Shown: piece after piece, positions 43,839-52,683 of the stretch | How positions within the stretch are numbered: the stretch's first letter is position 1 | How the letters are laid out: every line of letters begins with the position of its first letter | Assembly (NCBI GenBank): GCA_963730685.1 | Contig: CAVSSP010000004.1 | Coordinates: 1,426,001 to 1,490,000, forward strand | Direction of reading: 5' to 3' | DNA: 64,000 bases | Origin: Bog-756 sp963730685 | GTDB lineage: Bacteria; Actinomycetota; Acidimicrobiia; Acidimicrobiales; RAAP-2 | Made by a program: the position numbers and the translations under genes | Notes under the pieces: generated by a model | Database searches by the model: none | Told to the model about the DNA's origin: nothing | The model's input: only the letters and a program-made list of their open reading frames with translations

Positions 43839-45184
43839 CACGCCACCGCCTTTCCGAGTGCGGTGACGTAGGCGTCGATCTCGTCCCGGGTGCGCCGCTC
43901 CGTGACGGCCACCAGGAGGCCGTGTTCACCGTCGTCGAATTCGTCGCCCAGCGGGATGCCGGCCAGGAAGCCGGCATCGGCCATGCGCTCGACGACCACC
44001 GACGCGGGGACGGGCACCCCGATGGCGAACTCCCGTAGGACGGGGGCCCCGACGAAGGGGGTCACCCCGTCGAGCGAAAGGAGGGCGTCCCGGGTGTACC
44101 GGGTGGCCTGGGCGCACCGTCGCGCCATCTCCACCAGGCCGGACGTCCCCAGCCAGCCGAGCTGGATGGCGGCGGTGACGGCCATCAGCGTCTGGTTGGT
44201 GCACACGTTGGACGTGGCCTTCTCCCGCCTGATGTCCTGTTCCCTGGCCCGCAGGGTGGTGACGTAGGACCGGCGGCCGTCGACGTCGACCGTCTCCCCC
44301 ACCAGGCGCCCGGGCAACCGCCGCACGTGTGCCGAGGAGCAGGCGAACAGTCCGAGGTAGGGGCCGCCGAACCCCAGGGCGGTGCCGAACACCTGGCCCT
44401 CACCCACCATGACGTCGGCGCCCCACTCCCCTGCCGACCGGAGCAGCCCCGCCGCCACCGGGTCGGCCCCGACCACCATGAGGGCGCCGGTGCGGTCGCA
44501 CAGGGCCCGGACGGCGCCCAGGTCCTCGATGCACCCGAGGTAGTTCGGGTAGCCGACCAGGACCACGCCGGGCGGCTCCTCGTCCGCTCCGCCGTCGGGC
44601 CACGCCGTCACCCCGTCGCGGAGGGGGACGGTCCGGATCCGGTGGCCGGTGCCGGCCGCGCAGGTGGTGAGCATCTGGCGCCAGTGGGGATGGATGCCGG
44701 CCGACACCCAGACCGTCGACCGGCCCGACGCCGCCACGCCGAGGTTGACGGCTTCGACGGCGGCGCTGCCGCCGTCGTAGAGCGAGGCGTTGGAGACAGG
44801 CAGCCCGGACAGCCGGGCGATCATGGTCTGGAACTCGAACACGGCCTGGAGCACCCCTTGGGCCACCTCGGGCTGGTACGGGGTGTAGGAGGTGACGAAC
44901 TCGGAACGACCGCCGAGCGCCCTGGTCACCGAAGGGATCTCGTGGTCGTAGGCGCCGCCGCCGGCGAAGCACACCAGGCGGTCGGCCCGGGCCCGGTTGC
45001 GGTCGGCGAGCCCCTCCATGTGGGCGAGCACGTCCGGCTCACCGGCACCGGCGGCCAGCTCCAGGCCCCGCTGGAGGCGGAGCGCCTCGGGCACCACGTC
45101 GAACAGGTCATCGACGGAGTCCAGCCCGAGGAAGGCGAGCATCGTCGCCACCTCCTCGTCGGTGTGCGGGATATAGGTGCCCAC
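43838..45184 (-). CDS. gcvPA: Glycine dehydrogenase (decarboxylating) subunit 1
   Basis: 448 residues, partner subunit of GcvPB. Family features: MGTYIPHTDEEVATMLAFLG start, GGGAYDHEIPSV, TSYTPYQPEVAQGVLQ, and EKATSNVCTNQTLMA. It completes the glycine decarboxylase active site at the subunit interface. Translationally coupled to gcvPB, and 81 bases downstream of gcvT. Confidence 0.94.
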   Translation of the reverse strand: MGTYIPHTDEEVATMLAFLGLDSVDDLFDVVPEALRLQRGLELAAGAGEPDVLAHMEGLADRNRARADRLVCFAGGGAYDHEIPSVTRALGGRSEFVTSYTPYQPEVAQGVLQAVFEFQTMIARLSGLPVSNASLYDGGSAAVEAVNLGVAASGRSTVWVSAGIHPHWRQMLTTCAAGTGHRIRTVPLRDGVTAWPDGGADEEPPGVVLVGYPNYLGCIEDLGAVRALCDRTGALMVVGADPVAAGLLRSAGEWGADVMVGEGQVFGTALGFGGPYLGLFACSSAHVRRLPGRLVGETVDVDGRRSYVTTLRAREQDIRREKATSNVCTNQTLMAVTAAIQLGWLGTSGLVEMARRCAQATRYTRDALLSLDGVTPFVGAPVLREFAIGVPVPASVVVERMADAGFLAGIPLGDEFDDGEHGLLVAVTERRTRDEIDAYVTALGKAVA

Positions 45185-45265
45185 GGGCCGCTCCTCGGTT
45201 CAGGGTTCAGGGTCAGTACTTCTGGAGCGGCGCGACGGGCGCGCAGCCACAGGGTGAGTCCGGGT

Positions 45266-46393
45266 TCATCCGTCGGTCGCCCACTGGCCGGCCCGGACGA
45301 AGGGGGTGTCGGCCCCGGCGGCCGGTATGGTACGCCCCCGTTGCTCGAGGGACAGGGCCCCTCCGGCCGCGAGGTCGACTCCGGCCTCGACGTAGGCCAG
45401 CGCGATCCCGTGCTCCAGCATGGGCGAGAAGTTCCCGCTGGTCACCACACCGGCCCGCTGCTCCCCCACCGACAGTACGGCGCCCTCCCGCGGGGGCTGG
45501 CGACCGGTGGTGGCCAGGCCGACCAGTCGCCGCCGGATCCCCGTTCTCCGTTCCTCGGACAGCGCCTCGCGACCGCGGAACCGGGGTTTGTCCCAGCCCA
45601 CCACCCAGCCCAGCCCGGCCTGCAGTGGTGTGATCCCGGGCCCCAGCTCGTGACCGTGCAGGGGAAGGGCCGCCTCCAGCCGGAGGGTGTCACGGGCCCC
45701 GAGTCCGGCGGGCGCCGCCCCCGCCGCCAGCAATTCGGCCCACAGGTCAGGCGCCGTCCCGGCCGGGACCGCGCACTCGACCCCGTCCTCGCCGGTGTAG
45801 CCGGTGCCGGCCACCACGCACTCGACACCTCTCCACGTGAACGGGGCCACGCCGAACCGGGGCACGGCGGCGGCGTCGGGAGCGATGGCCGCCAGCCGGG
45901 CCCGGGCGTGGGGACCCTGCACGGCGATGATGCACCGCGACTCGGTGGTGTCCACTCCCCCGATGGCCTCGACCACCCGGTCCGTGTTGGACGCATTGGG
46001 CATCACGTCGAAGACCCCTTCGGCCAGCCACCACACGATGATGTCGTCGACCACGGAGCCGTCGGCGTCGTCGAGGAGGTGGGTGTATTGGGCGCGCCCC
46101 GGGGAGATCTTCCTGAGATCGTTCGACAGGGCCGCCTGCAAGAGGTCGAAGGCGTCGCCACCCTCCACCCGGACCGTGCCCAGATGGCTGACGTCGAAGA
46201 CCACCGCGTCCTGTCGGCAGGCCCGGTGCTCGGCGATGGTGCCGCCGGGGTAGGAGAGCGGCATCTCCCATCCTCCGAACCCGACGAGTTTGGCCCCGAG
46301 GTGCCGGTGCGATTCGATGAGCGCGGTGTGCCGGAGGGTGTCACTCGGAGCAGTGTCGACCCCACCGCTGCGTGTCGCCGGGGTGTCGCTCAC
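45266..46393 (-). CDS. gcvT: Aminomethyltransferase (glycine cleavage T-protein)
   Basis: Moves the methylene group from the aminomethyl-lipoyl H-protein to tetrahydrofolate. 375 residues: LGAKLVGFGGWEMPLSY start, DVSHLGTVRVEGGDA, YTGEDGVECAVPA and DTLRLEAALPLHGHEL, all typical. GTG at 46393 begins VSDTPATRSGG and suits the family length; the frame upstream is open but not family-like. No gcvH is present between gcvT and gcvPA, so the H-protein gene is elsewhere. Confidence 0.93.
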   Translation of the reverse strand: MSDTPATRSGGVDTAPSDTLRHTALIESHRHLGAKLVGFGGWEMPLSYPGGTIAEHRACRQDAVVFDVSHLGTVRVEGGDAFDLLQAALSNDLRKISPGRAQYTHLLDDADGSVVDDIIVWWLAEGVFDVMPNASNTDRVVEAIGGVDTTESRCIIAVQGPHARARLAAIAPDAAAVPRFGVAPFTWRGVECVVAGTGYTGEDGVECAVPAGTAPDLWAELLAAGAAPAGLGARDTLRLEAALPLHGHELGPGITPLQAGLGWVVGWDKPRFRGREALSEERRTGIRRRLVGLATTGRQPPREGAVLSVGEQRAGVVTSGNFSPMLEHGIALAYVEAGVDLAAGGALSLEQRGRTIPAAGADTPFVRAGQWATDG

Positions 46394-46448
46394 ATCGAGA
46401 TGATAGCGGTGTGGTTGTGCAGGCGGTGCCGCTGACGGGTGCCGCTGA

Positions 46449-46805
46449 TCAGGCCGAGCGGGCGATGCCCGGGTGCCAGGACGCGTCGCCGGCCAGTCCG
46501 TACTTGGCCAGGAGGTCCAAGGTGTCACGCTGGTACAACAAGGTGACGCGCACGTCGGGGTAGAGGGTCGCCACCCGCCGCACCTTGCCGTTCTTCTTTG
46601 TCACCAGCCGCTGGTTGAGGGTGGTGAGCTCCACGAACAATCCGGGTTCGGGTAGCCAGAAGTCGGGTCGGAAGCCCGATACCGGGCGCCCCGATTCGTC
46701 CCACTCCAACGCGAATTCCACCGGCTCGTACTCCCACTGCACGCCGTAGAAGTCGAGGATCCGTGCGAACCGGTGCTCGGAATCGTGGGCGAAGTGGCGG
46801 GTCAT
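46449..46805 (-). CDS. Unknown protein, restriction-nuclease-like fold suspected
   Basis: 118 residues. The core FRPDFWLPEPGLFVELTT followed by VTKKNGKVRR has the spacing of a PD-(D/E)xK nuclease-like fold (PD, then E, then a lysine-rich helix), but the usual ExK is ELT, so catalytic activity is uncertain. No signal or membrane segment. It lies between merR and gcvT on the same strand, 37 and 55 bases from them. Confidence 0.6.
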   Translation of the reverse strand: MTRHFAHDSEHRFARILDFYGVQWEYEPVEFALEWDESGRPVSGFRPDFWLPEPGLFVELTTLNQRLVTKKNGKVRRVATLYPDVRVTLLYQRDTLDLLAKYGLAGDASWHPGIARSA

Positions 46806-46842
46806 GACGCCGGGGTCGGCCGGATGCTCGGATCGCCGGAGC

Positions 46843-47415
<573 letters not shown>

Positions 47416-47432
47416 CCTCCACCTCGATCAGA

Positions 47433-47447
47433 GGTTCACCGTGAACC
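47433..47447. promoter_or_regulatory. 15-bp palindrome upstream of merR
   Basis: GGTTCAC-C-GTGAACC is perfectly dyad-symmetric about the central base and lies 17 bases before the merR start codon on the minus strand. Placement fits binding by the MerR protein itself or another dimeric regulator. Confidence 0.5.
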
Positions 47448-47622
47448 GAAACCTCACGGTCAGCCTGCGCATACACCGTATCACACCGCCGTAATTACGA
47501 GTGTGTGACCACAACTCCACGAGCGCCAGCCGGGCGGAGTGGGCCGTGCGGCCGGTCGCGGGAGCGGGCGGCCCCGGCCACCGTGATTTGGTCCGGTGGC
47601 CGTGTCGGGCAATGATCGGTCC

Positions 47623-47991
47623 ATGACCATCGTCAAGATCAACGCCATCACCGTTCGGGCGGGCTCGGGAGACGAGTTGGCCAGGCGGTTCGCGGCGCGG
47701 GCCGGGGCCGTGGACGATGCCGAGGGCTTCGAGGGGTTCGAGCTGATGCGGCCGACCGACGACCGCGGTGTCTGGCTGGTGCTCACCCGTTGGAGGGACG
47801 AGGAGTCGTTCGATGCGTGGGTCAGCTCGCCGGCGTTCGCCCACGGGCACCGGGGCGCCGGCGGGAGCACGACCGATGACGCCGCCGGGAGCACGACCGA
47901 TGACGAAGGTGCTCCGACCGAACCCCCGCCGGTGGGGGCGCACAGCGAGCTGTGGTCGTACGACATCGTCGACCTTCCTCCCCGGCCGTGA
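47623..47991 (+). CDS. MhuD-like heme-degrading monooxygenase
   Basis: 122 residues of the antibiotic-biosynthesis-monooxygenase fold. N-terminus MTIVKINAITVRAGSGDEL, then FEGFELMRP, and WVSSPAFAHGHR. The active-site Asn7, the Trp of the DAW segment and the His of HGHR correspond to Asn7, Trp66 and His75 of M. tuberculosis MhuD, which opens heme to release iron. A Thr/Asp-rich insert lies between 90 and 108. ATG at 47623. The stop overlaps the next gene (GTGA), heading a four-gene unit. Confidence 0.82.
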   Translation: MTIVKINAITVRAGSGDELARRFAARAGAVDDAEGFEGFELMRPTDDRGVWLVLTRWRDEESFDAWVSSPAFAHGHRGAGGSTTDDAAGSTTDDEGAPTEPPPVGAHSELWSYDIVDLPPRP

Positions 47992-48594
47992 CCGACCCGG
48001 GTCACGATGCACCGGCACCGGTCCCGATCCACCGTCGCTCCCTCGAGTACGAGGCTTTCGAGGAGGGTGACGGGCTCGCCATCGTCGGCCGGCTGGTGGA
48101 TTCGCGTCCCTGGGCCGAGGACGGCCGCAGTGTGGCCACCGTGCACGACATGGAGCTCCGGGTGTCGGTCGATCTCGGGGACCTGAGGATCGTGGCGGCC
48201 CAGGCGATCATGCACACCTTCCCCCACACCGAATGCCCCGGCATCGTCGAGGCGTTCGCCGGACTGGTCGGGCTGAGCGTGGCCCGGGGGTACACGCGCG
48301 AGGTCCAGTCCGCGGTTCGGTGGTCCCCGGGGATGTACCCACCTCGAACAGCTGGCCCGGTCGCTCGGCCCCGTGGTGGTCCAGTCGGTGACGTCGCGTC
48401 GGGCACTGGCGGTCAGCCGCGGCGAGGCGGAGGACCTCATCACTGGCACGGGCAGTCCGTGGGCCCGGGACAGCTGTCACATCTGGGCCGAGGGCGGGGT
48501 GGCCGATCAGAAGCTGGCGGCCGGATGGCGGCCCGGCGTGGGCGCCTATCCGTCGCACCCGCTCGAGTGGTTCCAGTCGACCGACCCGTCATGA
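47988..48594 (+). pseudogene. DUF2889 protein, frameshifted
   Basis: The N-terminal part (from GTG 47988: IHRRSLEYEAFEEGDGL, HTFPHTECPGIVEAFAGLVGL) reads in one frame to about 48317; the family motif GGPRGCTHLEQLARSLGPVVVQS and the C-terminus through WFQSTDPS read one base over, to the stop at 48594. Joined they give about 200 residues, the normal DUF2889 size. The family has no proven activity. One extra base near 48318 explains the break. Both ends overlap neighbours by four bases, so the operon structure is intact. Confidence 0.75.
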
Positions 48595-49133
48595 GGGGAA
48601 GCCGGGGCCGGGTCCACCTCGCGTCGGGACCGGCTCGACGGCTCCCGGTGGTGGTGCTGGTGGCCGTCACGGGCCTGGCCGCCGGCTGCACCTCGTCGGG
48701 AACGGCCATCACCGAGCCCTTCGTCACCTCCCCGCCGAAGTTGGAGCACGGGCCCAGCTACGAGGTCAAGGCCATGGCGGTCAACGGTCTCGGCACGGTG
48801 CTGGTCGACGGCCGGGGGATCACCCTCTACCTGTTCGAGACCGACCGTCGTGGATCGCCCTCGAGGTGCTACGACATCTGCGCCATCCAGTGGCCGCCGG
48901 CGACGCTCCCCCATGGGGTCACCGCACCCGTTGCCGGCCCCGGGATCGTGGCCGGGCTGCTCGGCACCGCACCCCGGACGGACGGCACCACCCAGATCAC
49001 CTATCACGGTTGGCCGCTGTACTACTGGCCCCCCGACAAGGCACCGGGCAAGGCCACCGGGCAGGCACTCACCAACGCCGGAGGCCGGTGGTACGTGGTC
49101 GATCCGGCCGGCAACGCGGTCGGGGCGCCGTGA
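48591..49133 (+). CDS. Secreted lipoprotein, COG4315 repeat type
   Basis: 180 residues. Signal peptide with lipobox LAAGC near residues 33-37 after a basic N-terminus, so lipid-anchored on the outer face. Two copies of the COG4315 repeat follow: GLGTVLVDGRGITLYLFETD with CYDICAIQWPPATLP, then a second ending TYHGWPLYYWPPDKAPG and GGRWYVVDPAGNAV. The YxFxxD-type motif family is of unknown role, often near redox genes. Starts at ATG overlapping the previous stop and ends overlapping the next start. Confidence 0.85.
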   Translation: MRGSRGRVHLASGPARRLPVVVLVAVTGLAAGCTSSGTAITEPFVTSPPKLEHGPSYEVKAMAVNGLGTVLVDGRGITLYLFETDRRGSPSRCYDICAIQWPPATLPHGVTAPVAGPGIVAGLLGTAPRTDGTTQITYHGWPLYYWPPDKAPGKATGQALTNAGGRWYVVDPAGNAVGAP

Positions 49134-49432
49134 TGGCGAGCGGTCATAGCCGGCCCGTGCGCACCGCCCCGGTCGGCACCGACGCCGATGCCGGTTCACG
49201 CTGGTCGGTGAACTCGACGGGGTCGATCCTCTCCATCAACTCGACGGGCTCGGTCCTGTCCATCGGCTCCATCGGCTCGGTCCTGTCCATCGGCTCCATC
49301 GGCTCGGCGGCCTCGGTGGCGTCGGTGGGGAGCTTCGTCAGCGTGGCGTCGGTCCTGTCATGCGCCTCGGTCGTCTCCATCATGTCGTACCGGACGAGAC
49401 TGGGAGTGATGGTGGCCGGGCGGCGTCGGTAG
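49133..49432 (+). CDS. Serine-triad repeat protein
   Basis: 99 residues. From Ser22 to Ser85 every third residue is Ser (22 in a row at i+3 spacing), in units such as SIG, SVL and SVA; the positions between are Ile, Val, Leu, Gly or Ala, so one face is polar and the others hydrophobic. This would suit a three-residue-per-turn solenoid or polyproline-like helix. The last 14 residues are basic. The DNA contains a near-perfect repeat of a 27-base unit around 49250-49305. The ATG overlaps the lipoprotein stop by one base. Function unknown. Confidence 0.65.
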   Translation: MASGHSRPVRTAPVGTDADAGSRWSVNSTGSILSINSTGSVLSIGSIGSVLSIGSIGSAASVASVGSFVSVASVLSCASVVSIMSYRTRLGVMVAGRRR

Positions 49433-49435
49433 GGA

Positions 49436-50410
49436 TCAGCCGGACGGTCCCCCGAGCCAGCCGCGCTTTCGGAACAGGTACAGCAACGCCGCCGCCGCCA
49501 CGATCTCGAGGCCGATGCCGAAGGTGTAGAACGGCCACCGGCCGGTGATATGGGCGACGAGGAACGAGAAGTTCTGACCGAAGAAGCCGGTGAGGAAGGA
49601 CAGGGGAAGGAAGACCGTGGCGATGATGGTCAGCTGCTTCATCACGACGTTGAGCCGGTTGGACACCGTGGAGAGATGGGTGTCCATCACACCGCTCAGC
49701 AGGTCGCGGTAACCGTCGACCAGATCGCTGATCCGGATGAGATGGTCGTAGACGTCCCGCATGTAGCGCTGGCTCTCGGTGGTCAACCCGGGGAGCTCGG
49801 TCACCCCCGACGAGATGCTGGCGAACATGTCCCGCTGGGGGGTAATCACCTTGCGGACGGTGATGAGGGACCGCTTCATGGCGAATAGTGTGCCGAGCTG
49901 CGCGTCCGTCGGCTTGACCAGGATGGCGTCCTCGAGCTCGTCGATCTGCGAGTCGAACTGGTCCAGCATCGGGAAGAAGGAGTCCACCAGCTGGTCGATG
50001 ACGAGGTAGACCAGGGCGATATTCGGCGCGTGGACTGCCGACGGCCTCTGGTGGGCGACCCGGGAGCGGACTTCGTCCAGGGCCGCGCACGGGCCCCGGT
50101 GGACGGTGATCACGAACGTGTCGGCCACGATGAAGTGGACCTCTTCGGTGCCGGACCGGTCGCTAGAGGCACCGTGGACGACCAGGTACATGAAGTCGTC
50201 GTAGTCCTCTGCTTTGGGACGCTGTCCGAAGTGCTGCATGTCGTCCACGGCCAGGTGGTGGATCTTCAGCACGCTCAAGAGGACGTCGTGGGCCTCGGTG
50301 TCCACCCCGTCGAGATCGAGCCAGAAGAACGACTTCTTCGCCAGGTGTTCCTCGATGTGCGCCCGGGTGGCCTTGGCGTTGGCACCCTCACAGGTAACGA
50401 TTCCGTCCAT
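49436..50410 (-). CDS. corA: CorA-family divalent metal transporter
   Basis: Membrane channel for Mg2+ or Co2+, pentameric in the family. 324 residues: a large cytoplasmic N-terminal funnel domain (1-255) and two C-terminal transmembrane helices with the loop GFFGQNFSF in place of the classic GMN motif. GQN variants are known in actinobacterial members and may shift ion selectivity. ATG at 50410 has AGGAGG about 11 bases upstream; GTG 50443 is an alternative. Convergent with the serine-triad gene by three bases. Confidence 0.87.
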   Translation of the reverse strand: MDGIVTCEGANAKATRAHIEEHLAKKSFFWLDLDGVDTEAHDVLLSVLKIHHLAVDDMQHFGQRPKAEDYDDFMYLVVHGASSDRSGTEEVHFIVADTFVITVHRGPCAALDEVRSRVAHQRPSAVHAPNIALVYLVIDQLVDSFFPMLDQFDSQIDELEDAILVKPTDAQLGTLFAMKRSLITVRKVITPQRDMFASISSGVTELPGLTTESQRYMRDVYDHLIRISDLVDGYRDLLSGVMDTHLSTVSNRLNVVMKQLTIIATVFLPLSFLTGFFGQNFSFLVAHITGRWPFYTFGIGLEIVAAAALLYLFRKRGWLGGPSG

Positions 50411-50527
50411 GGTCCGATTCTGCCTCCTGTCGCCGACGCCCACGGGTATGGGGGCGGGGGTGGTCGGGCCGTCGGTGCCGGGTCCGCCGCCCTCAGCCGC
50501 TCCGAGGTGCGCCCGGGCGGTGGTCGC

Positions 50528-51046
50528 TCATCCGATCTTGTCCAGGGCCGAGCGGTACCGGTGGCCGTTGGCGACGTACTCCGCCGCGGCCAGCCGGATC
50601 ATCTCCCGGTTGGACCGGCCCGGGCGCACCTCGGCCGGCACCCCGACGGCCAGTGCTCCCGGCGGCACCTCCATCCGATTGGGAACGACGGCGTTGGCGC
50701 CGACGGTGGCACCGGTCCCGACCACGGCGTGATGGAGCACGACCGAGCCCGATCCGGCCAGGGACTCGTCTTCGAGCGTGCACCCCTCGAGATGGGCCAG
50801 GTGCCCGATCACGCACCCGTCGCCCACGACGGTCGGGAACCCGGGACCGGCATGGATGACCGTGCCGTCCTGCACCGAGGTGCGGGCGCCGATCCGGATC
50901 GAGCCGTAGTCGCCCCTGAGCACCGCCCCCGGCCACACGGTGGACTCGGGCCCGATGCTGACGTCACCGATGATGACCGCCTCGGGGTGGACGTACGCCT
51001 GCGGGTCGATGGTCGGGACGAGGTCTCCGAGTCGGTAGATGGCCAT
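50528..51046 (-). CDS. Gamma carbonic anhydrase-family protein
   Basis: 172 residues forming a left-handed parallel beta-helix of hexapeptide repeats (VIIGDVSIGPESTVWPGAVLRGDYGSI begins the ladder; quoted in part). The three metal-ligand histidines are in HAGPG and GHLAHLEG, and the C-terminus is the usual helix. May hydrate CO2 with Zn or Fe; many family members (PaaY/YrdA type) have weak or other activity. ATG at 51046. Confidence 0.88.
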   Translation of the reverse strand: MAIYRLGDLVPTIDPQAYVHPEAVIIGDVSIGPESTVWPGAVLRGDYGSIRIGARTSVQDGTVIHAGPGFPTVVGDGCVIGHLAHLEGCTLEDESLAGSGSVVLHHAVVGTGATVGANAVVPNRMEVPPGALAVGVPAEVRPGRSNREMIRLAAAEYVANGHRYRSALDKIG

Positions 51047-51210
51047 CCGCCGACCTTAGGGTACGGCCTGGCCCAGAGGGTGCGGCCTGGCCGTGCGGCC
51101 TGGCCGGGCGGCCACGCGTGTGACAGTTGGATGACGATCGTTCGGAGTATCGTTTGACCGGCGTCGCTCTCGGTAGTGCCGCACCGGGTGGGCCGACTTG
51201 GAGGAAACAC

Positions 51211-52683
51211 GTGGGAACGCCCACCGTCGTGCATGGAGCAGCGAGGGGTCGACGGCACCGGCAACCCCTCGCTCCGGCCATCGGTCGTTGGGCTGCGGTC
51301 GGTGTGGTCGGCTCGGTGGGAATGGTGGTGCTGGGCGCCCGCATCGGCTCGGTGGTCCGTTCCCCCAATCCGACCTGGTGGTTCTCCCTGCCGAGCGGCG
51401 GCTCCCCGTTCGTGTCGATCGGGTTCTATGTGTCCATGGCCCTGTTGGTCGGGGCATGGCTGGGCGTCGGCCGCCAGGCGCTGGCCGGGCGCCTCACCGG
51501 CGGCTGGGCGTGGGCGCTCCTCGGGCTGTGGGGCGCACCGCTCTTCGTCGGCCCGCCACTGTTCAGCCGGGACATCTACAGCTACATCGCCCAGGGGCTC
51601 ATCGCCCACCACGGCCTCGACCCCTACTCGGTCGGACCGTCCGTCCTCGGCCACGGCCCGTTGCTGTCGTCGGTGGCCACCGTATGGCGGCACACCGCAT
51701 CCCCCTACGGCCCCTCCTTCGTCGCCGCCACCAAGGGACTGGCCGCCGTTTCGGGCGGATCGATGATCGTCCGGGTGCTCGTCTTCCGGGCCCTCGAACT
51801 GGTCGGTGTGGCATTGATCATGGTCTTCCTCCCCCGGCTGGCCCGACACCTCGGCACCGATGCCGGTGCGGCGCTCTGGCTCGGTGCGCTGAGCCCGCTC
51901 GCCCTGTTCAGCTTCGTGTCCTCCGGCCACAACGACGCGCTCATGGTCGGACTGCTGGTGGCCGGCGTGACGCTTGCCGTCGAGGGTCGGCTCATGGTCG
52001 GGCTGGCCGTGTGCGCGCTGGCCGCCACGGTGAAGCTTCCGGCTGCGGTGGCCATCGTGTTCCTGGTGGCGGACCACCTGCGTGGTGGGCGGGTCCTCGA
52101 GCGTTGGAAGGAGGTGGTCTGGCCGGTCGTGGCGGCGGTCGTCGTGTTCGTCGGCGTGACCATCGCGTCCGGGTACGGGTTCTCGTGGCTCGGGCCCAGC
52201 GCGCTGCACGTGCCGACCGAACTCCGCATCCTGTCCACGCCGGCCGTCTCCGTCGGCGCCTTCGGGTACCACCTGCTCCACCTGGTCGGCGTTCCGTTGA
52301 GCCAGTCCGGTACCGTCACGGTGGTCCAGACGGCGTTCGGTGTCGCGGTCGTGGCCGCCTGCGTGTGGCTGGTGCTCACCGTCCACCGGCACGAGGTGGT
52401 GCGGTCCTTGGGTCTGGCGCTCCTCTTGATCGTCGTGGGGAGCCCGACACTATGGCCCTGGTACCTCCTGTGGGGACTGGTGCTGCTGGCGGCGACCACG
52501 GCCCAGCGCTCGAAGGTGCTGGCCCTGGTGGCTGCCCTGGCCATGCTCTGTGTGGGCTCCGGCGGGACCCCCGAGATCAGCGGGCTGTGGTACGTGGTCG
52601 TGACGCTGGCGCTGGCGGGCACCGTCGTGTGGCTGGTGCGGGACGGACGTTGGCGGACCGTGGTGACCGGCCATGTCGGCTGA
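51211..52683 (+). CDS. Polyprenol-phosphate-mannose-dependent mannosyltransferase, MptB/GT-C type
   Basis: 490 residues with about a dozen predicted transmembrane helices. The GT-C catalytic loop LFSRDIYSYIAQG and GLDPYSVGP, followed by ASPYGP, are signatures of the actinobacterial MptA/MptB alpha-1,6-mannosyltransferases that build lipomannan from polyprenol-phosphate mannose. Substrate is inferred from these motifs. GTG at 51211 is preceded by GGAGG at 51200-51204; the frame is open to 51127 but without a signal. It overlaps the next gene by 11 bases. Confidence 0.82.
   Translation: MGTPTVVHGAARGRRHRQPLAPAIGRWAAVGVVGSVGMVVLGARIGSVVRSPNPTWWFSLPSGGSPFVSIGFYVSMALLVGAWLGVGRQALAGRLTGGWAWALLGLWGAPLFVGPPLFSRDIYSYIAQGLIAHHGLDPYSVGPSVLGHGPLLSSVATVWRHTASPYGPSFVAATKGLAAVSGGSMIVRVLVFRALELVGVALIMVFLPRLARHLGTDAGAALWLGALSPLALFSFVSSGHNDALMVGLLVAGVTLAVEGRLMVGLAVCALAATVKLPAAVAIVFLVADHLRGGRVLERWKEVVWPVVAAVVVFVGVTIASGYGFSWLGPSALHVPTELRILSTPAVSVGAFGYHLLHLVGVPLSQSGTVTVVQTAFGVAVVAACVWLVLTVHRHEVVRSLGLALLLIVVGSPTLWPWYLLWGLVLLAATTAQRSKVLALVAALAMLCVGSGGTPEISGLWYVVVTLALAGTVVWLVRDGRWRTVVTGHVG

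Noticed and set aside
49144..49383. Minus-strand frame with EPM/TEP repeats opposite the serine-triad gene.
   Set aside because: The periodicity follows from the plus-strand triplet repeat; the plus frame is coupled to the upstream operon and has the cleaner repeat.
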